DNA of 64,000 nucleotides, from positions 427,039 to 491,038 of the forward strand of contig NZ_KB893172.1 of assembly GCF_000374025.1 (NCBI RefSeq), in the 5' to 3' direction. Source of the stretch: Spirosoma panaciterrae DSM 21099 (GTDB lineage: Bacteria; Bacteroidota; Bacteroidia; Cytophagales; Spirosomataceae). The notes beneath the pieces were generated by a model, which saw only the letters and a program-made list of their open reading frames with translations, did not search any database and had not been told where the DNA came from. Positions 8,256-17,561 of this stretch are shown in pieces (position 1 is the stretch's first letter; every line of letters begins with the position of its first letter). A program made the position numbers and the translations under genes.

Positions 8256-9065
8256 CTATACTTGCCACCGCTTCTTCAGGAAGTCTTTCATGAATACGTT
8301 GATGTCCCACTGGCTGGCGACGGGTAGGTTGGTATAGGGCAATGTAGGCAGATAACCTGGGGCCGGTCCAAATTCGCAGGTAACCGTAAGCAGGGGGGCA
8401 TTGGCACGCTGGAGCCGGTCGCGAATGGCGTCCCACCATTTGGCGTGTGTTTCCAGCGCATCTTTCCATTCGGGGGCTCGCGGGTCGGTTACCTGTGGGG
8501 CCTCGGGCTGGCCCACCCGGCAGTGAATATGGTCGCTGACGGCAATCGCACGGTCCACATTGTCAGCCTGATCGCCCAGATACGACTCCGCTACATTGAC
8601 CCAGTGCGAATAATCGGCGGTGAGTCGCAGGCCGGGTAGTTTGAGCAGGTAGTATTGAATGGCTGGGGCGCTGTAAGAAAAACGGCCCCGGTGCGTTTCG
8701 TGCAAAATCCGGACACCAGTTTGTTTCTGGACATCGGCGGCTGTCTGAATCAGCTCAACATTCTGCTCGAAGGTAAAGTAATCGTGGCCGGTATGGGCGT
8801 TGATGAACAGGGGTTTGTTAGAAGCAACGTCGAGCAGATCGTCGTGGTACTTTTTCTTATGCTCGGCAAAATTACTTCCTCCGCCAAAGGCCATCAAAAT
8901 GGGTTCGAGGCCGTGATCACGCATGACCTGCGCAGCTTCTTTTCGTTTGCCAGGACCAGCCGCAATTTCCATGCCGTCGTATCCGGCGGCTTTCACTCGT
9001 TTGGCGGCTTCAGCATAGGAGAGGTTTTCCATGCCCCACATCGGGCAAAAGAACAGTGTTTTCAA
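8256..9065 (-). CDS. Sugar phosphate isomerase/epimerase family TIM-barrel protein
   Basis: The 269-residue protein has the pattern of the xylose-isomerase-like / AP endonuclease 2 TIM barrel. There is YDGMEIA near 29-35, a central HETH near 141-144, LTADYSHW near 172-179 and DHIHCRVG near 197-204, which would supply metal-binding His, Asp and Glu side chains. Such enzymes isomerise or epimerise keto-sugars or inositol derivatives; the substrate is not identifiable. The start codon that preserves barrel strand 1 is TTG at 9065. The first ATG codons lie 24 and 33 bases later and would clip that strand. It is divergent from the VOC gene. Confidence 0.85.
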   Translation of the reverse strand: MKTLFFCPMWGMENLSYAEAAKRVKAAGYDGMEIAAGPGKRKEAAQVMRDHGLEPILMAFGGGSNFAEHKKKYHDDLLDVASNKPLFINAHTGHDYFTFEQNVELIQTAADVQKQTGVRILHETHRGRFSYSAPAIQYYLLKLPGLRLTADYSHWVNVAESYLGDQADNVDRAIAVSDHIHCRVGQPEAPQVTDPRAPEWKDALETHAKWWDAIRDRLQRANAPLLTVTCEFGPAPGYLPTLPYTNLPVASQWDINVFMKDFLKKRWQV

Positions 9066-9170
9066 GAATGTAAAGGCTTAGTTTATTCGCTCAAAGTTGG
9101 TGGAAAAAACGGGGTTTCCCAGTCCTTTTTTGATCAACTTTAGCAAGGCCCGGTCATAAGCCGTTCCCTA

Positions 9171-9188
9171 CTGACATACGGCTGTCAG
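9171..9188. promoter_or_regulatory. Inverted repeat CTGACA-N6-TGTCAG in the divergent promoter region
   Basis: A symmetrical 6+6+6 repeat lies 47-64 bases before the VOC gene and about 106 bases before the isomerase gene, where an operator serving either gene could sit. No regulator is identified. Confidence 0.3.
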
Positions 9189-9234
9189 TGGGCAGGCTTT
9201 TCTTTGTGCCAGTCAACATAAACGTAGGTACGCC

Positions 9235-9639
9235 ATGCAATTTTCTTCCGTTCGGGTCATTACGGCCGACCTTAAACGTCTCGTTTCGTTTTATGAGCAG
9301 GTGACGGGTATGCCTGTCACGCAGTATACCGATGATTTTGCGGAGTTACGGACGCCTTTGGCTACCCTGGCTATCGGAAGTACGCGTACGTTACAACTAT
9401 TCGGAGGAGAGGAGGTGGCTGAAGCTGCCCGTAATCGCTCGGCTATCCTTGAATTTCGTGTTGAGGACGTGGATAGCACTTATGCAAAGCTGGCCGATCT
9501 TCTGGGTGCTGCTATTGTACAAAAACCGACTACTATGCCCTGGGGAAACCGTTCGCTGTTGTTCCGTGACCCCGACGGTAATCTGGTCAATTTTTTCGCG
9601 CCCATTACGCCAGAAGCCAGGCAACGATTGGATGGGTAG
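9235..9639 (+). CDS. VOC (glyoxalase/bleomycin-resistance) family protein
   Basis: This single-module vicinal oxygen chelate protein of 134 residues has two paired beta-alpha-beta-beta-beta repeats. DLKRLVSFYEQVTG lies near 11-24, a strand TPLATLAIG near 38-46, and the typical ending GNRSLLFRDPDGNLVNFF near 101-118. Members act as dimers on small electrophiles or antibiotics with a bound metal. The final DPDGNLV motif is well kept. Substrate is unknown. It is a single gene on the forward strand. Confidence 0.88.
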   Translation: MQFSSVRVITADLKRLVSFYEQVTGMPVTQYTDDFAELRTPLATLAIGSTRTLQLFGGEEVAEAARNRSAILEFRVEDVDSTYAKLADLLGAAIVQKPTTMPWGNRSLLFRDPDGNLVNFFAPITPEARQRLDG

Positions 9640-9828
9640 CCGTAACAGTGCCCGATGGTCTGATCCGTGAAGTCTGTTTCCGGAGTTTCATACAGTTAAG
9701 ATTAAAATTTACAACTGCTTGAGTAATAAAGAGGTCATATGTATGTTTCAACCTTGACCTAATCCGCTGACTCTGTACCTCTACGTGTAGACGGCGGAGC
9801 TGTTCTTACTCATTCGTTGTGCACACCT

Positions 9829-12270
9829 ATGAAACTGGGAAATGGATTCTGTGTATGGGTTCGGGCTTTTCTTTTTACCGGCTTACTGGCTACTGTACTA
9901 TTGGTGAATGGCCCCGGTGTCGGCTCGGCCAGCGCACAGGTTCCCGCAAACGCCCGTAACTGGTATTTTGGGAATGGGGCAGGGGTTACATTTTCTGGAG
10001 GCTCTCCGCAATTCTTACCCAACGGCCAGCTTCGTTCCATGGAAGGCTGTGCCTCCCAGTCTGATGCCAACGGGCAGCTATTGTTTTACACCGACGGGAG
10101 TACCATCTGGAATCGAAATCACGAAATTATGCCGGGGGCAGTCAATCTGGGCGGAGGGGGCCGCAGTACGCAGTCGGCCCTGATTGTTCCCTATCAGAAT
10201 AGTAACGACCAGTTTTATGTATTTTCGGTAGCGGGCCTGAACCAGTCATCGGGTATTCAGTATGCCATTGTGAATATGAACCTGAATGGCGGTCTGGGCG
10301 GCCTGAGTGTGAAAAATAAATCGCTACTGTCGCCATCGTCCGAAAAGATTACCACCATCTATCACTGCAATAATCTGAATCACTGGATTATCACGCATGA
10401 GCTAACCACCAATGCATTTCGGGTCTATCTGCTCAACGATAATGGGCTTATTCTGACCCCTAAAGTATATAACGTAGGGTCGATACATCAATCGCTGTAT
10501 CGGGCAGGCAGTCCGCATCGGGAAAGTAAGGGGTACATGAAACCATCGCACGATGGTAAGCTTTTGGCCGTAGCCGTTTCCGATAGTGTAGAGGGCGGTT
10601 TTCTGGAACTGTTCGATTTCGATAATCAGTCGGGGGCTATCTCGAATGCCCGTAAGCTGGAAGTTCCGGCAACGGTTGGGGCCTATGGACTTGAGTTTTC
10701 ACCCGATAATTCGCTGATCTATCTATCGACACTATCGCGTAAAAATGTGTATCAGATACGGGTCAGTGATCTGGCTGTTACGGCAACGCTCACCGTGCAG
10801 GCCCAACGAAATGCGTCGGCGGGTGTAGGGGCGTTGCAAATTGGTCCCGATGGTAAAATCTATGGCTCCCAGCCGGGCGAAGACTATCTGTTGGTAATCA
10901 ACCAGCCCAATCAGGTAGGTGCTGGGTGCAACCTTGTATCGCAGGGGGTATATCTGGGTGGCCGAACCGCGCTGGCAGGCTTACCGTTCAACGTCGATAC
11001 CATTCCCCGGCTTTTACCTAAGGTGACTATTGAACTGGCTAAACTGGGTGGTTGTAACAACTTTCTGCTTTCGTCGAAAACTCAGAATCTGGATCCCAAC
11101 TATCTGACCTATCAATGGTATCTGAATGGAACAGCGGTGACCGGAGCTACGTCATCCACCTTAAAGCCAGCCAAATCGGGTACCTATCTGTTGAAAGTTC
11201 GGGAAGGTAAATGCGCTGACATTCACATGACGTCTACCGAAGAGCTGGCGGTTATTCTGGTCGAGGTTGATCCAACGGCAACGATCATCCCCGATTCCTG
11301 TGGGCAGTTTTTGCTTAATGCCCATGCCACGGGTGGCGTTCCGCAATGGGCCGGGCCGGGAATTAATTTAGCCAATGATCGGCTCGATTCGCTGATTGTG
11401 TCGAACATAAATGGCGTACAAACGTACCGGGTGCGGGTCACTAGTGCCGAAGATGCCTCCTGTTTTGCCGAAAAAGAGGTAACCGCCAGTTTTACCCGGC
11501 CATCGCCGTTTCGGTTCGTTAGTGCGACGCAAACCGTTTGTGGCGATACGCTTACGCTCCGGGCCATACCCAACTCCGACTGGGATGTTTTTAGCTGGCA
11601 ATTGCCGGACGGCCATTCAATAACGGGTAATGCCGTTTTGGCCCAGCAGAATGGGCAATACCTCGTGACAGCTCATAGCACGAAAACGGGTTGTGTAAGT
11701 CGTGATTCGCAGATGGTAACCCTGAATCCGTATCCGAAACTGCAACTGGCTACCCGGCAGATCGACACCTGTTTTACAACCACAGATGCTATCAATCTGG
11801 ATGCCGGGGTGATACCTGATGTGGTCTATAGCTGGTCGAAGGCAGGAAGAATTATCGGCACGGAACAGAAGCTCCAATTGAATGACTATGGCTGGTACAC
11901 GATCAGCATTCGCTCATCGGCCGGATGCCAGGCAGCGGACTCGGTCTGGGTTCGTTCCAACTGCCCGCCAACTCCGCCCATAGCGTATATCCCCGATCTG
12001 TTTACACCCAATCGGGATGGGGCGAACGAAACCCTGGTGGTGTATAGTACGGGAGTTGATAGTATGACATTGACGATTTTCAACCGCTGGGGCGAGCCTG
12101 TATATGAGGGGGTTAGTGAAGCGGGTATTTCGGCAGGCTGGTCTACCTGGGACGGAACGTATAAAGGGCAACCCGTCGGAACAGGTTTGTATGTGTATCG
12201 GCTCGCTATGAAAAATTCCTTTTACCCGGCTGGGTTCACCAGACAGGGAGTTGTTGAAGTACTACGCTGA
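9829..12270 (+). CDS. Secreted protein with gliding-motility-associated (CHU_C) C-terminal domain
   Basis: The 813-residue protein has a signal peptide (MKLGNGFCVWVRAFL..., cleavage after SAQ near 37). A beta-propeller-like region follows (about 40-400), with NWYFGNGAGVTF, LLFYTDG and SPDNSLIYLS units. Ig/PKD-like repeats (about 405-710) come next, then a CHU_C domain: YIPDLFTPNRDGANETL, FNRWGEPVYEG, WDGTYKGQPV and GLYVYRL. This C-terminal module is the type B sorting signal for type IX secretion in Bacteroidota, so the protein is probably placed on the cell surface. An in-frame TTG 12 bases upstream is less likely than the ATG used here. No partner genes are adjacent. Confidence 0.88.
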   Translation: MKLGNGFCVWVRAFLFTGLLATVLLVNGPGVGSASAQVPANARNWYFGNGAGVTFSGGSPQFLPNGQLRSMEGCASQSDANGQLLFYTDGSTIWNRNHEIMPGAVNLGGGGRSTQSALIVPYQNSNDQFYVFSVAGLNQSSGIQYAIVNMNLNGGLGGLSVKNKSLLSPSSEKITTIYHCNNLNHWIITHELTTNAFRVYLLNDNGLILTPKVYNVGSIHQSLYRAGSPHRESKGYMKPSHDGKLLAVAVSDSVEGGFLELFDFDNQSGAISNARKLEVPATVGAYGLEFSPDNSLIYLSTLSRKNVYQIRVSDLAVTATLTVQAQRNASAGVGALQIGPDGKIYGSQPGEDYLLVINQPNQVGAGCNLVSQGVYLGGRTALAGLPFNVDTIPRLLPKVTIELAKLGGCNNFLLSSKTQNLDPNYLTYQWYLNGTAVTGATSSTLKPAKSGTYLLKVREGKCADIHMTSTEELAVILVEVDPTATIIPDSCGQFLLNAHATGGVPQWAGPGINLANDRLDSLIVSNINGVQTYRVRVTSAEDASCFAEKEVTASFTRPSPFRFVSATQTVCGDTLTLRAIPNSDWDVFSWQLPDGHSITGNAVLAQQNGQYLVTAHSTKTGCVSRDSQMVTLNPYPKLQLATRQIDTCFTTTDAINLDAGVIPDVVYSWSKAGRIIGTEQKLQLNDYGWYTISIRSSAGCQAADSVWVRSNCPPTPPIAYIPDLFTPNRDGANETLVVYSTGVDSMTLTIFNRWGEPVYEGVSEAGISAGWSTWDGTYKGQPVGTGLYVYRLAMKNSFYPAGFTRQGVVEVLR

Positions 12271-12414
12271 TAAACCATTCGGAACTCCTCAAAGTGAATG
12301 AATTGTAGCAAAATTCGTCTAATATCCCCAACTTTACCCTTGAAAACCAAATAGGTTAACCGGTCGCACTTTCGGTAAACTATTTCTTGAACGAATCCAA
12401 ATTTAGACCTAATT

Positions 12415-13494
12415 ATGAGCGAAGTAGCCGCCCGTTTTGCCCCCGGTGTTGTGACCGGCGAAGGTGTCACTGAAATTTTTCGTCATGCCAATGAAAACGA
12501 TTACGCCCTTCCGGCCGTCAACGTTGTTGGTACTAACTCTGTGAATGCTGTTCTGGAAACAGCCAAAGCTGTTAACTCGCCGGTTATCGTCCAGTTTTCG
12601 AACGGTGGTGGCATTTTTTATGGTGGCAAAAGCCTGTCTAACGATAAGCAACAGGCAGCCATTGCAGGTTCCATTTCAGGAGCACTGCACATTCACCATG
12701 TAGCCGAACTGTATGGTGTTCCGGTCATTCTGCACACCGACCACTGCGCTAAAAAATTGCTTCCCTGGATCGACGGGCTGCTGGCGGCTGGTGAAAAACA
12801 CTTTGACCAGACCGGCAAGCCCCTGTACTCCTCGCACATGCTTGACCTGTCGGAAGAGCCGATTGAAGAAAATATCGAAATCTGCGCCAAATACTTCGAG
12901 CGGATGGCCAAAATCGGCATGACGCTGGAGATCGAACTCGGTGTAACGGGTGGTGAAGAAGATGGCGTTGATAACTCTGATGTCGACGATTCCAAACTCT
13001 ATACCCAGCCTTCGGAAGTGGCGTATGCCTATGAAGAACTGAGCAAAATATCGCCAAACTTCACCATTGCGGCTGCGTTTGGTAACGTACACGGGGTGTA
13101 CAAACCCGGTAATGTGAAGCTGTCGCCGATTATCCTGCACAATTCACAACAATACATTCAGGAGAAATACAACACGGGTCCGCTGCCAGTGAACTTCGTA
13201 TTCCACGGTGGTTCGGGTTCCAGCCGCGAAGAAATCCGCGAAGCCATCCGCTACGGTGCCGTGAAAATGAACATCGATACCGATATGCAGTGGTCGATGT
13301 GGGAAGGGGTACTGAACTATTACAAAGCGAAAGAAGGCTACCTGCAATCGCAGTTGGGCAACCCCGAAGGTCCCGATTCGCCAAACAAAAAGTACTACGA
13401 TCCCCGCGTGTGGCTGCGTAAAGGCGAAGAAAGCATGGTACAGCGCCTGAAAGTAGCATTCGAAGATCTGAACTGCATTAACCGACTGGCGTAG
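12415..13494 (+). CDS. fbaA: Class II fructose-bisphosphate aldolase
   Basis: The 359-residue enzyme cleaves fructose 1,6-bisphosphate to glyceraldehyde 3-phosphate and dihydroxyacetone phosphate in glycolysis and runs in reverse in gluconeogenesis. The zinc/substrate motif LHTDHCAKK is at 106-114 (Asp109, His110). Glu-rich LEIELGVTGGEEDGVDN follows, then FGNVHGVYKPG near 223 and the phosphate-binding HGGSGSS near 264 and KMNIDTDMQW near 288. Length and spacing fit the E. coli FbaA subclass. It is a single gene followed by a palindromic repeat and a strong terminator. Confidence 0.96.
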   Translation: MSEVAARFAPGVVTGEGVTEIFRHANENDYALPAVNVVGTNSVNAVLETAKAVNSPVIVQFSNGGGIFYGGKSLSNDKQQAAIAGSISGALHIHHVAELYGVPVILHTDHCAKKLLPWIDGLLAAGEKHFDQTGKPLYSSHMLDLSEEPIEENIEICAKYFERMAKIGMTLEIELGVTGGEEDGVDNSDVDDSKLYTQPSEVAYAYEELSKISPNFTIAAAFGNVHGVYKPGNVKLSPIILHNSQQYIQEKYNTGPLPVNFVFHGGSGSSREEIREAIRYGAVKMNIDTDMQWSMWEGVLNYYKAKEGYLQSQLGNPEGPDSPNKKYYDPRVWLRKGEESMVQRLKVAFEDLNCINRLA

Positions 13495-13520
13495 TAGTCG
13501 ATTAAAACTATACAATGAGG

Positions 13521-13672
13521 CTGTTTAAACTTTTCCTAATCGAGTCGTAATGCGTGCTTTTTGTCATCCCGACGCAGGAGGGATCTTCGGTAAATAGCCA
13601 ATTTCCCTGCTCATGCCGAAGATCCCTCCTGCGTCGGGATGACAAAAGCAATTGAAACAAAAGTTTAAACAG
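13521..13672. repeat. MITE-like palindromic element with 14-base terminal inverted repeats
   Basis: The outer ends are CTGTTTAAACTTTT (13521-13534) and its complement AAAAGTTTAAACAG (13659-13672). Inside is a long hairpin (about 13557-13649) whose arms carry TGTCATCCCGACGCAGGAGG followed by GATCTTCGG, with a loop of about 25 bases. The same inner arm recurs at 32954-33034 and the same outer end at 36018-36033. There is no coding capacity, so if mobile it needs a transposase elsewhere. It may also act as a transcription terminator after fbaA. Confidence 0.8.
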
Positions 13673-13682
13673 GTTCAATATC

Positions 13683-13718
13683 AAAAATGCCGCACTCCTG
13701 AGAGTGCGGCATTTTTTT
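13683..13718 (+). terminator. Rho-independent terminator downstream of fbaA
   Basis: The stem AATGCCGCACTC / GAGTGCGGCATT has a four-base loop and is followed by T7. It lies about 190 bases after fbaA, beyond the palindromic element. Confidence 0.8.
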
Positions 13719-13802
13719 ATGCTCAGAGATTAAAAATTTTTAATGTGAGGGGTACCCGCGTCCGGGGGCTCGATTGTCTTATGCGTACTTAACGAGAACC
13801 CT

Positions 13803-14051
13803 ATGGATGCGCAACCAATGATGGCAACTTTACTGGAACGATACCTCGCCAATCAGGCAACCGACGACGAGCTGGAGGTATTTATGGAGTTGCTCAGGGA
13901 GGGGCAGTTCGATGAACTAATCAAGACCTACATGGATAGAGAGAGCGACCTCATCCAGAAAACGGCGGCTGAATCTACGTTGGGTACCGGGTTTCGAGGC
14001 TGGGGGCAGTGGTTGAAAATAGCCGCGTCTATTGCCCTGATATTCTGGTAG
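13803..14051 (+). pseudogene. FecR-type anti-sigma factor stub (N-terminal part only)
   Basis: The 82-residue reading frame resembles the N-terminal cytoplasmic, sigma-binding part of Bacteroidota FecR proteins. It has LLERYLANQATDDELEVF near 10-27, a helical region, then WLKIAASIALIFW as the first half of the transmembrane helix, where it stops. A full FecR protein would continue for about 250 residues through the helix into the periplasmic FecR and SusC-sensing domains. None of that is present before the SusC start 107 bases later. It may be a decayed anti-sigma gene or a shortened functional one; the stop inside the helix favours decay. Confidence 0.5.
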
Positions 14052-14157
14052 TTTTTAAGGCGTCAATCGGCTATTTACCTTATTCCGTGCCTACATCAGG
14101 GGCGTGGAGAATCCGGCTTTTGTCAATTCATACAACCAATAAACCAGAAAGAGAGCA

Positions 14158-17100
14158 ATGAGATTATCACTACAGAGGATACGGACCTTCGGGTGTTTGA
14201 TAGTCTCCGCTTCGCTGATCACCACAGCGGGTGCCCATACCCGACCAGCGGAAAAAGGAGATAATGCCGATCACCAGCTCAGGCAGGCAAAACGGATTGA
14301 GTCCCTAAAGACAGTTCATCGGGCTAACCCCTCCGAACAGGTAGCTATTCTGATCAAAGGAAAAGTGACGGCTCAGGAAGATCGGATTGCCCTGCCGGGG
14401 GTCAACATCGCTATTAAAGGGTCAACCACAGGTACGACAACCGATGCCGATGGCAATTACTCCCTTAGTGTACCTTCGCAGGAGAGCGTACTCATTTTTT
14501 CGTTTCTGGGCTATGTACCCCAAGAGGTTAAGGTAGGGAGTCAGACAACGATCAACGTAGCTCTGGCACCTGATTCCAAAATCCTGAATGAAGTGGTCGT
14601 TACGGCACTGGGATTTAAGGAAGAAAAAGATCGGCTAGGCTCTACCCTGTCGGCCGTTAAACCCGAAGATATTAAACGCTCGGGCGAAACGGGCGTCATT
14701 AATGGATTGGCGGGTAAAGCGGCTGGGGTTCTGATTTCGCGCTCAACCGGCGATCCGGGTGCGGGTTCGTATATCCAGATTCGGGGTCAGAATACCATTA
14801 CGGGCTCCAATCAGCCGTTGATCATCATTGATGGCGTACCGATGAGCAATAACACTACAGGCGATTCGCGGGGGGGCGTAGCGCAGCAGTCGCGCCTGAA
14901 CGACATCAACCCGGAAGACATTGCCAGTATGCAAATCCTGAAAGGGGCTTCGGCGGCTGGTCTGTGGGGGTCGCGGGCGGCCAACGGGGTTATTGTCATT
15001 ACCACCAAGCGGGGCGCTACCGACAACAAGCTGAATGTCAGCTTCAGCTCGACGGTTTCTTTCGATAAAGTGAACGTACTGCATCCGTTGCAGGAAGCCT
15101 ATGGGCAGGGAACGGGGGGCGTTTTCAATCCAACCACGCAGTATTCATGGGGCGACAAAATTGCTAACCGGGCTGGCGGAGACGATGTGGTGAATATGAA
15201 CGGTGCCCGGTTTGAGTCGTATCAGGGCAAAACGTTTTACCCTATCGTCACGAAAAACTCTAAAGAAACCTTTAATGAAGCCCGGCGGGATGCGGTGTTT
15301 CGGACGGGTACCTATCTGGACAACAACATAAGCTTAAGCGGTGGCAACGACAAGGGGAATTTCTACCTGAGTCTGGGCAATCTGGCGCAGAAGGGGATTT
15401 TTGCTGGGCAAAGCGATTACAAACGGAGTTCTGTGCGATTCAATGCCCTGCGTCAGTTCAACGACATTGTTCGGGCGTCGGCCAATGCCAACTACATCCG
15501 AACCACCTCCAATCGGATTCAGAAGGGCGACAACACCAGTGCACTTTATCTGGGTATGTTGCGTTCGGCCCCCGATTTCGACAGCCGCTACTGGAAAGGG
15601 ACGTACTATGCCTCGCCAACGGCGGCTGGTATTCGAAATCGGCAACGCGCCTACCGGAATTATCTGGGCGCTTCGGCCAATCCAAGTTATAACGATCCAC
15701 TCTGGACCATCAACGAGCTGACCAATTTCTCGGAAGTGGACCGCCTGATTATGAACTCCGAAATGGTGATTACGCCCAAGGATTGGTTCAGCATTACGGC
15801 GCGGGGAGGCATCGATATGTTCAACGACCGCCGGGTAACCAATAACCCGGTAAACTCGGTCGAAAACTCCGGAGCAGGCACGTACGACCAGCGGATTATC
15901 TCCGAAAAAGAACTGAACCTGGATGTGATCGGTCGGGCCAGTAAGGATTTTGGCGAGAACATAACCAGTACGCTGATTGTGGGCTTCAACATCAACGACC
16001 GGACGTCCAATCTGCTGGGCGGTACCATGAACAACTTCATTCTGGAAGAAGCCCCGGCTAATTTCGCCAACTCGATTGCGGCCAACAACTCCCCGTTCAA
16101 TACCGAAACGCACCGCCGGACAGCGCGTTTATATTCCACGCTGAATCTGGGATTCTTTAACCAGCTTTTTGTAAATGGATCGCTGGCCAGCGAATCGGGC
16201 TCAACGTTTGGCAGTGCTTCCAAATCGACGTTCTACTATCCATCGGCCGATGTGGCCTGGCAGTTTAGCCAATTGCCCGTTTTCCGGGGTACGCCCCTGT
16301 CGTTCGGTAAGCTGCGGGCCTCGTATGGAATTGTCGGTATCCAGCCCGAACCGTATCGAAACACCACCCCATACATCGCAGCCTCGTTTACCGATTGGGG
16401 TACTGCCCTGACCAGTTCGGGCTACGGTGGCGCTTACGTAGAGAGTGCCACACAGGGCGACCCCAACCTTTTGCCAGAACGCAAAACGGAATGGGAAATT
16501 GGGGGCGATCTGCGGCTCTTCAAAAACAAACTGACCATCGGCTATACGTATTACCAGAACCAGATCCGCGATTTGCTCCTGCAAGTATCATCGGCAGGTT
16601 CAACGGGCTTCAGCCAGAAATACACCAACGCCGGGAGCATGGAAAACAAAGGGATGGAGGTCGATTTCAACCTGAACGTACTCCAGAAGAACGATTTCCA
16701 GTGGAATGTATTTGCGAACTGGAGCCGTAACAAAAACCGGGTTACCAGCCTGGGCGGCACCGAAATCATCACCTTTACGGGCGGTGCTCTGAGCACGGTG
16801 GCGCACGTGGGCGATGCTCTGTCGTCCTTCTACGGGGGGGTGTATCAGCGTAACGAAGATGGCTCCATGAATTTGACGGCCAATGGTTTCCCGAAATTGG
16901 GCACGACGCTGGGTATCGTAGGCGACCCTAACCCCGACTGGCGTGGTGGATTTGGGACGAATCTTTCCTACAAAAAACTGTCGTTGAATGTGTTGTTCGA
17001 AACCTTCCAGGGGGGCGATTTCTACGAAGGAACTCGTGGTGTACTGGTCAATTTCGGCACCTATGCCGATGTGGGCAATGAAGTGACGCTGTCAAAAGAC

Positions 17101-17499
17101 ATGTACAACTACGCCGGTACGCTGTTCAAAGCGGGGACAACCCTGCGCGGCAACGTAAAAGATTATGGCGGAGGCCCGGTATTGCTGGACCAGTCGTTCT
17201 ACACCTCCATCGGTGGGCACTCCGGCCAGTTGACCGAGCAGTTTGTACGGGATGGAAGCTGGACCCGGATTCGGGAAATCACGCTGGGCTATCAGCTCAA
17301 CTCGGCCGGTTTCCGCAAGAAAACCAAACTCGAATCGGTCAGTTTCGCCGTTACGGCCCGCAATCCGGTGCTCTGGACAAACGTGGTGGGTATCGATCCC
17401 GAAACCAACGTATCGGGGGTTGGCAATGCCCGTGGGGTCGATTATTTCAACAATCCCAGTACCAAATCGCTGGTGTTTAGCCTGAAAATCAACTACTAA
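14158..17499 (+). CDS. SusC/RagA-type TonB-dependent outer-membrane transporter
   Basis: The 1113-residue protein has a signal peptide (about 1-28), then a carboxypeptidase-regulatory-like domain (about 66-140: IKGKVTAQEDR...LPGVNIAIKG...TDADGNYSLSV). The TonB-box-like NEVVVTALGF (near 144) and a plug domain with PLIIIDGVPM near 220 follow, then a 22-strand barrel ending in SLKINY. There is no STN domain, so it is not the kind that signals to FecR through that module, which fits the truncated FecR stub upstream. It forms the outer-membrane channel for the SusD lipoprotein encoded next. Downstream genes suggest peptide-like cargo rather than glycan. Confidence 0.93.
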   Translation: MRLSLQRIRTFGCLIVSASLITTAGAHTRPAEKGDNADHQLRQAKRIESLKTVHRANPSEQVAILIKGKVTAQEDRIALPGVNIAIKGSTTGTTTDADGNYSLSVPSQESVLIFSFLGYVPQEVKVGSQTTINVALAPDSKILNEVVVTALGFKEEKDRLGSTLSAVKPEDIKRSGETGVINGLAGKAAGVLISRSTGDPGAGSYIQIRGQNTITGSNQPLIIIDGVPMSNNTTGDSRGGVAQQSRLNDINPEDIASMQILKGASAAGLWGSRAANGVIVITTKRGATDNKLNVSFSSTVSFDKVNVLHPLQEAYGQGTGGVFNPTTQYSWGDKIANRAGGDDVVNMNGARFESYQGKTFYPIVTKNSKETFNEARRDAVFRTGTYLDNNISLSGGNDKGNFYLSLGNLAQKGIFAGQSDYKRSSVRFNALRQFNDIVRASANANYIRTTSNRIQKGDNTSALYLGMLRSAPDFDSRYWKGTYYASPTAAGIRNRQRAYRNYLGASANPSYNDPLWTINELTNFSEVDRLIMNSEMVITPKDWFSITARGGIDMFNDRRVTNNPVNSVENSGAGTYDQRIISEKELNLDVIGRASKDFGENITSTLIVGFNINDRTSNLLGGTMNNFILEEAPANFANSIAANNSPFNTETHRRTARLYSTLNLGFFNQLFVNGSLASESGSTFGSASKSTFYYPSADVAWQFSQLPVFRGTPLSFGKLRASYGIVGIQPEPYRNTTPYIAASFTDWGTALTSSGYGGAYVESATQGDPNLLPERKTEWEIGGDLRLFKNKLTIGYTYYQNQIRDLLLQVSSAGSTGFSQKYTNAGSMENKGMEVDFNLNVLQKNDFQWNVFANWSRNKNRVTSLGGTEIITFTGGALSTVAHVGDALSSFYGGVYQRNEDGSMNLTANGFPKLGTTLGIVGDPNPDWRGGFGTNLSYKKLSLNVLFETFQGGDFYEGTRGVLVNFGTYADVGNEVTLSKDMYNYAGTLFKAGTTLRGNVKDYGGGPVLLDQSFYTSIGGHSGQLTEQFVRDGSWTRIREITLGYQLNSAGFRKKTKLESVSFAVTARNPVLWTNVVGIDPETNVSGVGNARGVDYFNNPSTKSLVFSLKINY

Positions 17500-17561
17500 C
17501 CAAATGTCGATGGTAAGGCGGTTCTCATTCGTCTTACCATCGACATTGCAAAAGGAAACTC

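Noticed and set aside
13803..14051. FecR stub as a complete regulator
   Set aside because: It ends inside the transmembrane helix and has no periplasmic domain; listed as a remnant instead.
15334..16113. Reverse open frame of 259 codons inside SusC
   Set aside because: It is a shadow of the SusC barrel on the other strand; composition is that of antisense GC-biased codons.
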